A stretch of 64,000 nt of DNA from Jaapia argillacea MUCL 33604 (lineage: Eukaryota; Basidiomycota; Agaricomycetes; Jaapiales; Jaapiaceae), in contig KL197709.1 in NCBI GenBank assembly GCA_000697665.1, positions 2,541,599 to 2,605,598 of the forward strand, in the 5' to 3' direction. Within the stretch, counting starts at the first letter, position 1; each line of letters begins with the position of its first letter. The translations under genes were made by a program, and so were the position numbers. Positions 34,701-47,455 of this stretch are shown here, piece by piece. A model generated the notes under the pieces. The model made no database searches, was not told the origin of the DNA, and was given only the letters and a program-made list of their open reading frames with translations.

Positions 34701-36956
34701 TCAATCAGCGTACAACACATGCTTATCAGTCTTCTCGATCCACTCCCTCAGCTCATCGTCCCTCCCCAGCCCAACAAACTCGTTACTCAAGCTGTCCCGA
34801 TACTTGAGTTTCAACACATTGCCTCCCAGACGTCCATGTACCTTATCCATCAACTGGGCATATGTCACCCGAGGATGAACACGAATAGCGATAAGATCGT
34901 CCGACACTCTGTCAAAGATTTTGATTTTGACAAAGGCGGTTTGGGGGTTGGTAGAGGAAATCGGCGGTGTATTGAGGTTGGCCGCGTTGGAATGGGAACG
35001 AGAACGAGTAGAAGGAGCTTGGGACGAGCGAAGGGATGTAGGGGAGGGAAGAGACGCTCCAACGGCCTCCTGCCTCTTGGATCCACTTCCCGATGAAAAG
35101 TTTGAGTGACTGCTCGTACGGTGATGATCGGCATCTCGAGTGGCCATGTTTCGGAGTTGAGAAGTCTGAGATGCTTGATAGCTTTGTTGATGAGGAAGGG
35201 GTGAATTCTCCCGGGAGTGATAAGCAGAATCTGTGCGAGTAACCGGGGATTGCTTGGAGGATGAGGTCGAGTCTGATCGACGATCGCGCGAGTTATGGAG
35301 ATAATCCGGCCCAGGTGATGGACGAGGGGGCGATGGATCATATGCGTAAGGGTGACGCTCGGTGTGGTCGTTGTTGCGATCATGCCCTTGTCCTTGCACT
35401 TTTTGCGTATCCTCCTCATAGACAGATCCGTCGCTCCCATCATCGTCCTCGTCCGCAAGCTTCATCCCGTTTAACTGGGCCTCAACACTATAATCATCCT
35501 CGATTTCGGCAACAGGATCGAGATGTTCCTCGCGTCCGTGCCCAGCTCTCAACGTCTTCATCTCTTCCACCCGGGGATCGATGCTGGTCTCCACGTCGCC
35601 AGGTTTGATACTGAGAAACTCGGCAACAACTCGATGTTCCAAGATATACTGGGCGTTGGTCTGCAAGAGTGAGCACAGAGAATGGAGATACGCGTCCAAC
35701 TCGTGACGCCTCTGTGCTGTGATGGCATCGTCCACCTGGTCAACCGGCCCAGGCATATAGGGTAAGATGCGGGGATGAGGAGGTTCACGACCAGCCTCGC
35801 GAGGGAAAGTCTTCAATAATTCGACTTGGAAGTCGAAAAAGTCGTTGTAGGCTCGGAAGAGTACGAGTTGTTTAGCGGAAGGGAGAGACGACAAGGAAGT
35901 GGATGGATCGCAAGGCTGGTAGATCGCATTAATGCGGAACCAGTACTCTTCCATCTCGTGGTGGAAAGATACAACGTCGGCGGTGAGGAGGATGCCTGGT
36001 GGTAACAGGGAAGGGGTGGGTGGTCTGTCGGGAACATTTGGCTCCGGTTCGTAGACGACAGGCGCTGGTTGTGGCGGAAGTTGAACAGGGGGTTGTTCGA
36101 GCTGTGGTGAGGTTGGCGAGTACATCGAGGTGTAAGGACTGTTGGGGACTTGTCCGCGAGCTGAATTGTCTTCGATTACGCCGAGAGCAATGCTGTTGGC
36201 TTTATAGTTGAGCATTTGCTTCTTCCACTCTTCCACCCTGGGCAGCTCTCCTCGGTCGATGATGGCCCCGACATCCTCGATGGGAAGATTCGTGGTGGGA
36301 TCACGAACTTCCACGAAGGAGACGGGGATTAGGCCTGGTCTGCCCAGCTTCCCGATAGGTTTGGCAACGAACCATTCCCGGTTTGACTGGGCAACTACGG
36401 AGATTGAGTCGCCCGCTTTGGCATCCAGCTCGTCTGCACGTTCGGCAACAAAATCGTGCACAACAACGGCATAGAAGACCTTGGGTTTGGGCTGTCTCTG
36501 CCCTGAGGTTGCAAGGGGGATCATGGGACCGGGAGACATTCGGCCACTTTGCGGTGAAATGGGCGGTTGGGCGCTGTTCAAGTTGTAAAACGAAACGTGT
36601 TGTTCAGAGATCAGAATCGGTTGGAACGCGGTAGCCACGACTCACTCCGTGTTTGATTTGTTGAATTCTTCAAACATCGATTTGGGAACCAAACCACGAG
36701 CACCTGTCACGGGGTTGTGTGCTTGAAACCAAGCGCTTTTCTGCTCGTCTTTAATGACATAGAAGAAATCGCCTGTTTGGAATGGTAGCTCCTGAGGGGC
36801 CTGTGGTCTGTAGGATCCGGTAGCGCGAATGACCTTCTTTGGCGGGATAAGGGTCGAGGGGGGTTTCGAAAGTGCGGGTAAGGGGATCGGGGTTGATATA
36901 TTATGGTGGTGATCCTTTGTGTGATTACCCTTGAGGGAGTTTCTGAGGGCCTTCAT
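34701..36956 (-). CDS. BEM1: Polarity scaffold Bem1/Scd2 (SH3-SH3-PX-PB1)
   Basis: Cytoplasmic scaffold that links Cdc42, its GEF Cdc24 and PAK kinase at sites of polarised growth. Exon 1 (36956 to about 36653) encodes SH3-1: VIRATGSYRPQAPQELPFQTGDFFYVI, in part, then GARGLVPKSMFEEF. After one intron, exon 2 carries SH3-2 (FYAVVVHDFVAERADELDAK, WFVAKPIGKLGRPGLIP), a Pro-rich linker, and a PX domain (ADVVSFHHEMEEYWFRINAI, FRAYNDFFDFQVELL, RILPYMPGPVDQVDD). A long Ser-rich region precedes the PB1 domain at the C-terminus (FVKIKIFDRVSDDLIAIRV to DKHVLYAD). The order and number of domains match Bem1. Confidence 0.95.
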
Positions 36957-38138
36957 GGTAAAGAACGTCGACTTGAGAGCAACTGGGGTCGTAAAAAATC
37001 GTGGTCGTCGTTTGGAGGAAAGGAAAGTCGGGTGGCCCGGCTAGGCTGCAGTTCTGGTGTCGACCCTTTGCCAATGCTGAAAGACGGTTTCAGTCAACGA
37101 AGTGAGATTTCCCACGATGAAGACCCCTTCCACCACTGTCAATCTTATTGTTCTGCACCCTCCTCTGTTCCAGTCTATTATTTCCCTTTCTCCATCGGGT
37201 TCTTCAGCGGAAGGTCAACGCACAGTGCTCAAGCGCTCAGACTGTGCGCCCACCGAGCTGTGCTCTGTAGTGCACTGGACTATTGTTTATCTCCATCGGT
37301 TCGCTCCGCCGGGCGATTGACGAGACATCGATTCTGATGTCGCGTAGGTGATGGCGTGGTATTTCAACATCATGGGCTCGCACTTCTAAAATCTAATCTT
37401 CCGTCTCTTTGATATCCTCATGGTCAATCTGCTTCCCTCTGGCAACCGCCCCGTAGATGCTCCAAGGTTATCACCAGGTGACTCGTCGTCCAGGTAGGTG
37501 CCAGGTCCACAAGGTGCTACGCACATTCCTCAGTAGCGGGTTTGCCCCAGCACCTATTCTTGTTCGGTTGTCGGAGATCTCTCACCCCACTTTGAGAGTC
37601 GGAATGGAACGACTCTTCGCTTTGTGTCCGGTGTTTCACCTTGACCCGCTCCCACCAATTTTTGAGGTCGCTTTGCGCATTCTCATGAGAGGATGTCTGT
37701 GCATTATTACGGCACCTATTCAACGTCGCAAATTTGGTGAGTACATTCTGTCTTTCTTTGCTGCTAACCGTTATCTCTCCCTTCCCTCGTACGTACGGTC
37801 GTTTACCGTAATTTAGTGACAAATAGACTGTTTCTGGAAGCCAATCCTCTCTTTTGCTGCGGCGATGGAAGCTTGGCTTAACCATGGTTACCCTCTATCC
37901 CGATTCCCCGTTCCTCTCTGCATTCCCCATCAGTGGCCATCAGTGTCCCTCCATTACTAGCGATGTAAGTATGCTTCCTTGACCACACAGTAGACACGAA
38001 ATACATTGTTCTGCTCTGGGGTCCTTGTGATTACGTAAGGTCAGTCGAGGTGTCTGCAACGCCACCTGGACCCCGACCCTACCTCTCCGAGAGACACAGC
38101 TACCCTCATACGACACACAACGACTGCCTCAGCCAACC
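36957..38138. other. 1.2-kb intergenic region between divergent BEM1 and NOT3
   Basis: It should hold both promoters. A 119-residue plus-strand frame at 37457-37816 has no domain I recognise and is probably not a gene. Confidence 0.45.
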
Positions 38139-41100
38139 ATGGCGGCACGGAAACTACAAAGTACTAGTCCCCTTCCTTTCAAGACGTTCAAATATACTGA
38201 TTCCATTTACATCTACCCCGTTGTCGTTGCACAGCGGAAATCGACCGCACACTAAAGAAAGTGTCCGAAGGCGTCGAGCTTTTCGAAAGCATATACGAGA
38301 AGATGCAGAACGCGAATAACCAGACGCAGAAGGAGAAACTGGAGATGGACCTGAAGACGCAGATTAAGAAGTTGCAGAGGTTAAGGGACCAGATCAAGAC
38401 TTGGGCAGCGAGTAACGATATTAAGGACAAGTCGGCACTGCTGGACAATCGGAGACTTATTGAGACGGTGAGTCCCAGCTTACTTTCATTGGGTTTGTTT
38501 CTATGGGTGTGCGCCGGTCGGTGGGAGGGATTCTGTGTGACTACTTCTCGTGCGACCGTTTCCCCGATACTGACTGAGCCGTTTCATTTTATTATACACC
38601 TCGACCTCGTCGTTGTCATGATGTCATGTCTTTCTGTGTCCTCGTCTCTCACAGCAAATGGAGAAGTTCAAAGCATGCGAAAAAGAAATGAAGACCAAGG
38701 CGTTCTCCAAGGAAGGTCTCATCCAGTCTGCCAAACTTGACCCCAAGGCCCAAGAAAAGATGGAAATCACATCATGGGTCCGGGACCAAGTGGAGGAACT
38801 CCTGCTGCAACTGGAACGATCAGAGGCTGAAATCGAGACACTGCAGCAGAGTGGTGGGAAGAAGAAGAGTAAGGCTGGAGGTGCGGCTGCTGAGAGGCTG
38901 GAAGAACTGGAGAGACTGAATGAGAGGAGGAAATGGCATATCAGTCGACTGGAGATTATTCTGCGGCTGCTAGATAACGGGTCGATGGCAACGGAGAAGA
39001 TTACCGCGTTGAAGGAGGATGTGCAATATTTCGTGGAGAGCAATACCGTGCGTCATTTTTCTGTCTTTCGGTGTGACGTTCTGGTGGGTTTGTGTGTTGA
39101 GAGGTATTGTTGGGTGTAGGACGAGGACTTTGACGAGGATGAAGGCATCTATGATGAACTGAATCTGGATGAGGAGGAAGAGAAGTTCGGCATTGCTGCT
39201 GAAGAATCTTCGAGTGAAGAGTCGGATGAGGGAAGTGAAGGTAGGGCTGATGCTTCTACGTACGATGCTGTGGTCGCTCATGGTTCGCCAGTGGATGTAC
39301 CCGTACGGACACCGTCGAAGAAACAGGAAGACGACAGTCCTACATTATCGAAACGGGATGGCAGTCCAATACTACGGAAAGCCGCGGTTACGCTGCAGTT
39401 ACGAAGTGCGTGCATTATGTTGTTCTCCAGATTCAATGGTTAAATTGACGAAATGGCCTCCTCAGAACCTTCAAATGCGGCGGACGGTGCGCGCTTCCAT
39501 CATGCCACACCGTTCACCCTTTTGACTAACCCGCCTCATATAGTACCGAGACCTCCAAATCCCAATTTCGTACAACAACCAATGGCAAGCATACTGAAAG
39601 CTGGACTCCCTCCAACAGCACCGCGACCACCCCAACTCCCTCCTATACGTTATGCGGCGGCGGCAGCGGCAGCAGTATCGACACCAACACTCCCGTCAAC
39701 ACCAGCACCTACGCAACCTACCGCTCCTTCAATAGCTCAGCCTATTCCCACACCGCCAGCACCTTCAATACCGGTTGTGGCACCGTCACCATCCGCGTCG
39801 CAGGATTTCATGTCGTCCTCACCGAGCTTGACACATCCTTCAGTGACAAGTCCGATGTTATCTTCTGCATCAGCGTCAGCACAACAGCTTGACGAGTCGT
39901 CACTTTATTCGCGCCACAGTTCGCCTTCACTATCGGAGTCGATTTCGGCTTCTGTTAGTGGCCCTGCAGTGTCGTCATCGCCACAACTGTCTCTGAATCG
40001 TATGTATGGAGAAGCTTTCGCCCTAACCGTTGTTGATTGTTTCCTCAGCTTCTGTCTCGTCTCCCCATATTGGATCTCAATCCCCTCATTCGATAGTATG
40101 TTCATCGTCCGACATAGCGTCTCCCATCTAACGATCTGTCCCAGCAATTGCTTGCAGCGGAGCCATCGAAAGCCTCAACGACGTCGAATACGAATGGTAA
40201 TTCGCCAGCACCGCCTACACCTGCAGAAGTACAAGCGTCAGCACCTTCACCACTACCCCAACAAATCCAGCAATACTCTCAACCTCCGGTAGCCCCAATA
40301 TCGACCTCCTCATCACCTCTACCGGCGTCTGCTATGCCTGTGACCACACCTGCCACAGCGCAACAACCTCAATTCCCACCTGGTGTCATTAAGCAACAGC
40401 CAACGACAATTGAGCAGCAGCAGCAGCAAGCACCAAGTCAAGGCGTGCCGACGTTACTTGCGCCTCAACAGCCTCAACAGGTACAGCAAATGCAAGCGGT
40501 GGGATCGCAGAGACCGCCATCAACAACACAGCAATTCCAAGCGCAGCTACAGCAGCAGCAGCAGCCACCACAACAGCCGCTTAGGACGTCCTTGCCTACG
40601 AACTCCTTCCCTGGGTCGTTGTCTGACTTGGTTGTATCGTTTGAGAATGTGAAGCAAAAAGGTGAGTCTCATTGCGACGTCGGTTATTCTTACGTACAAA
40701 CATGTGCTAGTGGGGTGTTAACTTGGCGTTTTTCATTGTATCTTCTGCTTGACATGTGGCTGGGTTCACTGACGCCTGGCGGTCTGCAGCTGTTCACCGG
40801 ATGAGCAACCTCGACCAGGTACACAAGTTGTTAGAGGGCGGGTACTCAAGTATGCCTCAACCCCAGGATACGGAGAAGTTAGTCGTTGTAGTATCGTCAG
40901 CGTACAAGTGCTGATGATTTCCGCGCTTTTACAGGCCCAAGTATTACGTGCCCCGGAATCAGTTCCCTTCGCCTGCATACTACCCCCAAACGCCCAACCC
41001 CGTGCTGAGCACATCAGGGCTGTTCTCGCAACTGGACGTCGAGACCCTGTTTTATGTCTTCTACTATCATCCAGGGACATACCTGCAGTACGTCACCTTT

Positions 41101-41349
41101 TTCCGTTCGTCCCTGGCGTCTCCTTGATGGACTGTGCTTTCTAGATATCTTGCTGCAAAGGAGCTGAAGCGCCAGTCGTGGCGATTCCATGTCAAGTACT
41201 TGACTTGGTTCCAACGTCACTCGGAACCTCAGGCCATCACGGAGGAGTACGAGCAAGGGGTATACGTGTACTTTGACTGGGAGGGGTCATGGTGTCAACG
41301 GAAGAAGAGTGATTTCCGTTTTGAATATCGTTATTTGTCTGAAGATTGA
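38139..41349 (+). CDS. NOT3: CCR4-NOT complex subunit Not3/Not5
   Basis: Subunit of the deadenylase complex that controls mRNA decay. It starts MAARKLQ (38139-38160) and continues [20 protein letters not shown], then [20 protein letters not shown], the Not3 N-terminal coiled coil. More coiled coil follows ([53 protein letters not shown]). An acidic stretch ([20 protein letters not shown]) and a long Pro/Ala/Gln-rich linker with poly-Ala and poly-Gln runs occupy 39450-40650. The C-terminal NOT2/3/5 domain is [40 protein letters not shown] and [17 protein letters not shown] to the end [10 protein letters not shown]. Introns are several and short. Confidence 0.94.
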
Positions 41350-41561
41350 TCTCTTTCACTGTCCTTCATTGCCTTCACACTCACTTCCCTCTGTTTTCCT
41401 CCAAATTCGTTTGCTTGCATGCACTGGCGTTCATCCCGCCCCCTCACACATCTACTCGTGATGAGTCCTCAGTTGTATTTATGACTTTGTAGTTGAAGGA
41501 CAATGAATTAATTGACCAGTGATTAGTATTGCCGCATCGAGATGGACAACGGGTGTAGGAA

Positions 41562-42276
41562 CTACTCTAGCTTGACAACACCGCCCAAAGCTTCGAAGGT
41601 GGCTTTGAGCTTTTCAGCGTCCTCCTTGGCCATGTTCTCCTTCAAGACCTTCGGCAGCGACTCGACGAACTTCTTTGCCTAAAATATCGAGGTCAGCCAA
41701 TACCAGGCTACAAGACGTGATAGTAGAGCCTCACCTCAATGAGAGTCAAGTTGGGCACCATAGCCTTGACCTCCTTGATAATTTTGGGTTTGGCGGTAGC
41801 CTCGAAGGACTCCAGTTTGACGTTGAAGACCGTCTTCTCCTTGGGTTTCTCCTGCTCCCATAAGCTTGTTCATATTGACCCTTCCACATGATTTCGGAAT
41901 CTACTCACCTCGACAGGTGCCTCTTCCGCAGGTGCAACAGCAGCCGGAGCGGAGGCAGGCATTGCAATCTCTTGGATGTTCAACCGCGTCTTTTCAAAAA
42001 CCAAGTTCGGGTTAGTAACACAGAAGAAAGAACTAGGCGATTACTCGCTTTCAGCAAAGAAACTAGGTCCGCCGCCTGCAGCAATGTCAAACCCGAGATG
42101 TCGTCAACGAGCTGGTTCAACTTTGGGTCGGCAGACTTTGACGGAGGAGGCGGGGGAGGTGGTGAAGATGCGGACGCGGCGGGTGCGGCGGTGGCCAGAC
42201 ATCTTGTTGACGTTCGCAGAAACGAGGGACTAGGAATGATATGAGGAAGAGATTCTCGTGAATAGGATTGTGACAT
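41562..42276 (-). CDS. MNP1: Mitochondrial large-subunit ribosomal protein bL12m
   Basis: Mitochondrial homologue of bacterial L7/L12, the stalk protein that recruits translation factors. The ATG at 42276 gives [20 protein letters not shown] then [14 protein letters not shown], an Arg/Ser/Thr-rich presequence. The N-terminal dimer domain is [21 protein letters not shown] hinge is Ala/Pro-rich ([17 protein letters not shown]). The C-terminal domain reads [48 protein letters not shown] and ends [11 protein letters not shown]. Another start upstream through an extra exon is possible. Confidence 0.9.
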
Positions 42277-44243
42277 GGGTCGTGCTCACCCTGCAACGGA
42301 ACGCGAACGCGAGAGAACCCGGAGAGAACGAGAGCAGCGACTCTGGAATAAGGGTGTTTGTTATTTGGGATGATGGTAGAAGACAAGAACTCACGGCCAT
42401 CCTGGAGCACGAAATGGAGAACTTCACAAGTGACAAGAGGCCAAAAATGTGGTTGCGGACAAACTCGGAAAACAAATATCCAAATTGGGCCGCTCACCCG
42501 ACCTCGATGCCACTGCCGACGACTTCCTCTCGAGTCTCTTGCAATACTTTAGCTCACCGTTCGCTGTTTCTTCGACACCTGCCAGATGGATCATTTTCCA
42601 GTCCGAGCCTTCACTGTCGCCGACTGTTGATTCTGAATCAAGTTTTGAGGGTTTGGAGACCTCCTGAAGACGAAAAAGATGAATGTCGAAATACGGCCTC
42701 TATATCAATCGTCGATATCTGTCGCCTTCTCTGGAGTGGATGGAACTTGTATTCCATTACTTATTTCCTACTTTCCACACATTCAAATCCAGAATGGTTT
42801 GGGTCAAGGAAGCTCCCAGTCCATAACCTGCACTCATCCCGCACTAGGCATTCGGTATACTGCTTTCCTTAGGCCCCTGCTCAGCCACCCTCTATCGCCG
42901 CGCAATGCACCTTTCGCCTGATTACCTTCCGGGGTTAGGACCACCTAGGTCTAGCTATCACTTTACCAAGCAGGATGGCTGCCCCCCTTACGATGCTTGA
43001 TAGTAAGGGTATGCCAAACCCCGTGTCGAACTGAAGACTTGTCAAGGATTCGCTCATTTGCAGATGACGGGAATTAGCGGTTGGAAGCTAATGAACTTGT
43101 TCCAGAGTGGGAGAAGATCATCATCCGGCTTGCGGGTGTGTGCTCTCGGCTTGCTTGGATTTGCTCTCACAATTGAACAACCATCAAGGTCCTGGGCTGT
43201 GGTGGCATCATAAAGGCTCCAGCTCTCCATACCTCTTTGTCGTACGATCCCCGGACGGGCGCCACGCGACCCTCTTGGTGTGTTTGATATCCGCCTCCCA
43301 TTGCTGACTAGAAGGCAATCAATTCTCGGAAACCGTTGTCCCATCCCGCAGCATGGCTTCCTGGTCGCGCTCCGCATACTCGATATTCGCGTCTCGCTTT
43401 GTGTGGTGATAGGTCTGGTCCCGTCCCTACATGATTGTAGTCGTCTGCTCGGCCTCAAATCGAGTTGCCTGGTGCTTTTTCGCGATATTAGTTGTTTCCT
43501 GGAACCTTCAAATCGGACCAGAGTCACTGGAAATCGTTCATGACACCCTGGTCAAAGGGATCTTACCTCACCACTTCCACCAATTTCCGGGCTACCTAGC
43601 TGGGGTGGGGACCTGAATCCGGATCCAGCATGGAGATATCCCGATATCCACAAGTTGATCTCTCGGATGCAGGGGGGGCGAGTAGTTGTGCAAGAGGATA
43701 CCATTTCTGGCAGAGTGCAAGGGGGTGCTAGTTGTGTTTTCGTTGTGCGGGTTACGGGACGGAGAGTAGTTCGAATCGATTGCTGGCAGCTGTTGAGTCT
43801 TTCTGATTAGAGTCAGATAGATAGATTCTGTGGAATTATTGTCGCATTCGCCATCTTTTCCGAGATGATTGAACGTCCGGAACATGTTCTTATCCTATTG
43901 TCACATCTGGCGCCGAACGATTCAATCGTCTGCACTAATGATTATCGATATGCCGATATTTACTCAACACTTGGATCACTTCCAGCACTCCTGCGTCTAT
44001 ATCGGCGCATTGACTCGAGTTTCTCTGCCAGATAATGCCGCCCTGACCGTACTCTCGTTCCCCGTGTTTCTGGTGCTGCCAATCTAAATCTGACCTTGTG
44101 ACGGTGTTTAACTCCGCGAAGTCTCGGCGGAGGCACACTCGCAGCTCTGCTGTTGTCGTAACCTGTTGCTAAAGGGCCTGAGGGAGGCTCTCACCCTCCC
44201 CTTGTTCTTGTTGCCCCCGCTGCATCGTATCTTCGTCTCTTTA
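42277..44243. other. 2-kb region without a confident gene
   Basis: This is the largest gap in the window. A plus-strand stretch at about 42437-42667 has protein-like composition (VVADKLGKQISKLG, ATADDFLSSLLQYFSS) but no good start. Minus-strand frames at about 43200-43530 contain helical, charged sequence (FQETTNIAKKHQATRFEAEQ, EYAERDQEAMLRDG) spread over different frames. That could be exons of an unknown gene or a decayed gene. I recognise no family. Confidence 0.35.
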
Positions 44244-45109
44244 ATGTCTCTCGTCGCTCCCAACCCCGATGCAAATCAACTCGACGAGCCAGATGACTCT
44301 GTCTGTATCCCGGAGCATTGTTTCCACGCCTTTGACACGTTATACTGCGCCCTCACCTACAGCAAGCCGATATCTCCCAAGTTTCCGGACGAGAAATAGT
44401 GAGTGCTATCGTACAAGATAGCCAACATGGGTACTGATATTCAGGGGCTTATCGCTCAGCCCACTATTTGTGACCTGGAACACCAGGTCCTCTCGTCCTG
44501 GGCGATCCCCTCGATTACGGGGCTGTATAGGCAGCTTTGAACCCCTCCCCTTGAAAGAAGGTCTAGCCGAATACGCTCTCATCAGCGCCTTCCGTGACTC
44601 TCGTTTCAGGAAGATTGAGGAGCGAGAGCTACCAAGCTTGGAATGCGGGTACGTGTTCCTCGCACTGGCTCCGCTGACTGACCGCAGATAGGGGATGTTT
44701 CTATGCCTGTAGGATCTCTCTTCTTACAGACTTTGAGGACGCCACTTCGTACTTAGACTGGACAATCGGTGTTCATGGGATCTACATTACTTTTCCGCAC
44801 CCCAATTTACTCCCCGCCCAAACGCCCTCATCTACTGAACCACCCTCGCCATATTCGTCTTCGACTTATTTGCCAAGCATCACTTCAAAGCAGACCTTCA
44901 CTGCGACGTATCTACCGGAGGTTGCTCCAGACCAAGGTTGGGATAAGATAGAGACCGTTGACAGTGCCATTAGGAAGGCAGGTTGGAGCGGAAGGATCAC
45001 GGAGGATCTGCGTCGAAGTGTCAAGGTGAGGAGGTATCAGAGTAGGAAGTGCGTCGTCAGTTGGGCCGAGTTTGTCGAATGGAGGAAGCAATATGGAGGA
45101 AAGATCTGA
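44244..45109 (+). CDS. AMMECR1-domain protein
   Basis: Member of the conserved AMMECR1 family of unknown molecular function. I use the ATG at 44244 (MSLVAPNPD) because family sequence begins soon after: CIPEHCFHAFDTLYCALTYS. Intron junctions near 44398-44457 join DEKY to PLFVTWNTRS. The signature block is LRGCIGSFEPLPLKEGLAEY then ALISAFRDSRF, matching the LRGCIGTF-type motif of the family. ISLLTDFEDATSYLDWTIGV and HGIYITFPHPN follow, and the C-terminal part is YLPEVAPDQGWDKIETVDSA, IRKAGWSGRITEDLRRSV. A run of 12 cytosines begins two bases after the stop. Confidence 0.93.
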
Positions 45110-45110
45110 G

Positions 45111-45122
45111 CCCCCCCCCCCC
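45111..45122 (+). repeat. C12 homopolymer
   Basis: Twelve consecutive cytosines directly downstream of the AMMECR1 stop codon. This is a likely length-variable site and possible sequencing-error site. Confidence 0.9.
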
Positions 45123-45265
45123 GGACTTACCACTACAGACGACAGTTACGAATTTCTTGCTCTCGCACATTTTCTCTTTATTGCTGTAACGACCCGGACT
45201 CTGGGATTATCCATTAGATGAGCGCAATGTATTCATATGTACGGTAATATTGACGACGACGAAGA

Positions 45266-47455
45266 CTATTCCTTGGAACGAAAGAGTGTCTTTCGGAACC
45301 GCTCGAGTCTACCACTCCAGAACTTCATCCCAAACCGGTCTTCCATTCTGAGCCAGGCCTCGCGGATGAGTGCTACATCATTACCACTCGCTTTGGCGTA
45401 TGCAAGCATGATCCACCAGACCAATCGACCATTGGGCTTCTTGTACTCGCCCGGAAGGTCCAAGAAGCTGTCGAAGACAGCTTCGAGGTTCGAGACGTTC
45501 CATGGACTCCGTGGGTCTGTCCGATGGGCCAACAAGGGGCCGGTGAAGGGATTCTCTGGTATAGGCTTCGAAGAGGGCTGAGTCGGGTTTCGTGCGTGAC
45601 GTGCAAAGCCCAGGAATAGAGACCGAAAGGCTGGAAGAGTGGGTTGATATGTGAGAGGCTCATCCGTTACCGCATCCTTCCTCTGTTCAGTAGCCTCAGT
45701 GATCTGAGCAGTGAGCATTTCTTGGAACGTCTCCAGTGCACGCATGAGGTCGCCTTGGTATGCATAAGCCTGGATGAGGATATGATAGGTGACCCCGTCG
45801 GGTACAACGTCTTCAGATATGCCAATATATTCCGTTTCGTCCAGATGTTTAACTGCTTTATCAATATCCGGATCTGGTTCGGCAGTGGCGCGAACGAGGT
45901 TGTATCGTAGTGCCCGATAGATCATGGTAGCAGTTTCGAGTCGTCCATTGTATCCATACGCCCAAATGCAGGCATTCAGAGCATCGATGCGTAACGGGAA
46001 TCCTCGCTCTCTCATACGAACGAGGATGGTCCGTACACCAGGCAAGTCTCGTGTCCGAGTGTAGTATCGTAGGAGGACAAGGTGAGTGATTTCGTTAGGT
46101 TCTAGTCCTGAAGAGTTGAATAATGAAGTGGCGCTGCGGAGGAGGTCGGGATTAAGTGCCCGAGCAGCGATGTTCAGAAGTGTGGTATGGGTGATAATAT
46201 CGGGTTGCACTCGATGTACGGTATGTTGTTCCGGCGGGGGTGTAGGGGGTACTTCAAGCGAGGCGTATGCGGACCCAGGCATACTCCCTTCGACCATATC
46301 ATCAAAAATCTTCAACGAGTTCTGATAATCCTGAGGTCTGGTCTTCTTCCATCCCTTGCCCGCACAATCAATAAGCGCATTCCATTCCATTCTGTGAATC
46401 TCTCCACCGGTTTTTCGGATGGTGGTTAGGACGGAATGGAGGCGGAGGAATAGGGAACGTGTGCGTGGTTTGGTGGATGCTATACGTCGAGCGAGGTTGT
46501 GGAGGTGATAATGGTAGGTGGGTTTGGGAACACTTGGTCCAGGGGAGAGGGAAAGTATGTAGTCGTATATGGCCCATGCTGTGTCGAGTGTTGGAGCGCA
46601 GGTCATGTCTTTGAGAAGACGTAGATGGAATACGTCGTCTGTGTGTGTGAGGGTATCGGTTGTGTCGAAATCGGTATCGTAGATGAGAGATTCGAGAATA
46701 TCGGGAGTGGAAAGTGAGGATGGAGGAGTGCCTTGTAGGGATGGAATTGGTTCGGGGGACGGGAGAGGCTTTGTTGCGAGGGATACTTCGCAACTCGCGT
46801 CCTCTTCGGCAGCGTCTTGAAGAACGCCTTCGTTTACGCCGGCAGGTTGCGAAATCGCCGAAGGGGACAGAATGTCCTCGTCGGTGACCTGATCGACCGG
46901 TGTAGGAGCTCCGTAAGACATTTCCTCCCACTCGGACGAGTATTCCGACAGAGTGGAGGAAGGAGATTTGTCTGAGGGATGAAAGCCGTCTGGAACGCGA
47001 CGTTCGACTCTTTTCAGAGGACGACGCAGGAAGAAGGAATCTCCCAATTGGTGCTCCCCAACTGCACCCTCTTCTCGTCTTCGTAGGGGAGCGCGTGTCT
47101 GGAAGTTGACATGCGCAGGGAGGTCTCGCGTAAAAGTACTGCTCATACCCCCCGATACTGGGATGACGCTCGTCGTGTCGCCAGTGATATCTCCCTCGGG
47201 ATATCCGCCGTCTGCCAAGCTCAGAACGACACCATTTTTCTCTTGACTTTGACCTCTCCTCTCCTCCCATTCTCCACCCCCAACTTCCCTCCTCACCTTC
47301 CTCGTCGAACAAGAAATCAACCGCCTCATCCGCGTAGTACTCGCCTCGAACGAACCACATCTCTTCAACGACGATACGCCCAGCACCGAATCGTAAACCC
47401 CGAGATGAAGATGAGATCGGAGGATGAGGGGGAGAGAGGACGACGCTCTCAGCAT
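45266..47455 (-). CDS. Pentatricopeptide repeat protein, probably mitochondrial
   Basis: RNA-binding PPR protein, probably acting on mitochondrial transcripts. A single long open frame starts at the ATG at 47455 (MLRASSSLPLILRSHLHLG), an amphipathic Arg/Ser/Leu start that suits a mitochondrial presequence. The N-terminal third is disordered. PPR-like helix pairs run from about residue 300 on: DIITHTTLLNIAARALNPDL, NEITHLVLLRYYTRTRDLPG, RIDALNACIWAYGYNGRLET and GVTYHILIQAYAYQGDLMRA. It ends in a charged helix (RMEDRFGMKFWSGRLERF). It is a single exon, unlike most neighbours. I cannot assign the RNA target. Confidence 0.85.
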   Translation of the reverse strand: MLRASSSLPLILRSHLHLGVYDSVLGVSSLKRCGSFEASTTRMRRLISCSTRKVRREVGGGEWEERRGQSQEKNGVVLSLADGGYPEGDITGDTTSVIPVSGGMSSTFTRDLPAHVNFQTRAPLRRREEGAVGEHQLGDSFFLRRPLKRVERRVPDGFHPSDKSPSSTLSEYSSEWEEMSYGAPTPVDQVTDEDILSPSAISQPAGVNEGVLQDAAEEDASCEVSLATKPLPSPEPIPSLQGTPPSSLSTPDILESLIYDTDFDTTDTLTHTDDVFHLRLLKDMTCAPTLDTAWAIYDYILSLSPGPSVPKPTYHYHLHNLARRIASTKPRTRSLFLRLHSVLTTIRKTGGEIHRMEWNALIDCAGKGWKKTRPQDYQNSLKIFDDMVEGSMPGSAYASLEVPPTPPPEQHTVHRVQPDIITHTTLLNIAARALNPDLLRSATSLFNSSGLEPNEITHLVLLRYYTRTRDLPGVRTILVRMRERGFPLRIDALNACIWAYGYNGRLETATMIYRALRYNLVRATAEPDPDIDKAVKHLDETEYIGISEDVVPDGVTYHILIQAYAYQGDLMRALETFQEMLTAQITEATEQRKDAVTDEPLTYQPTLPAFRSLFLGFARHARNPTQPSSKPIPENPFTGPLLAHRTDPRSPWNVSNLEAVFDSFLDLPGEYKKPNGRLVWWIMLAYAKASGNDVALIREAWLRMEDRFGMKFWSGRLERFRKTLFRSKE

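Noticed and set aside
34865-35458. 197-residue frame inside the Bem1 gene
   Set aside because: It overlaps the Ser-rich linker and PB1 domain of Bem1, which has full domain support.
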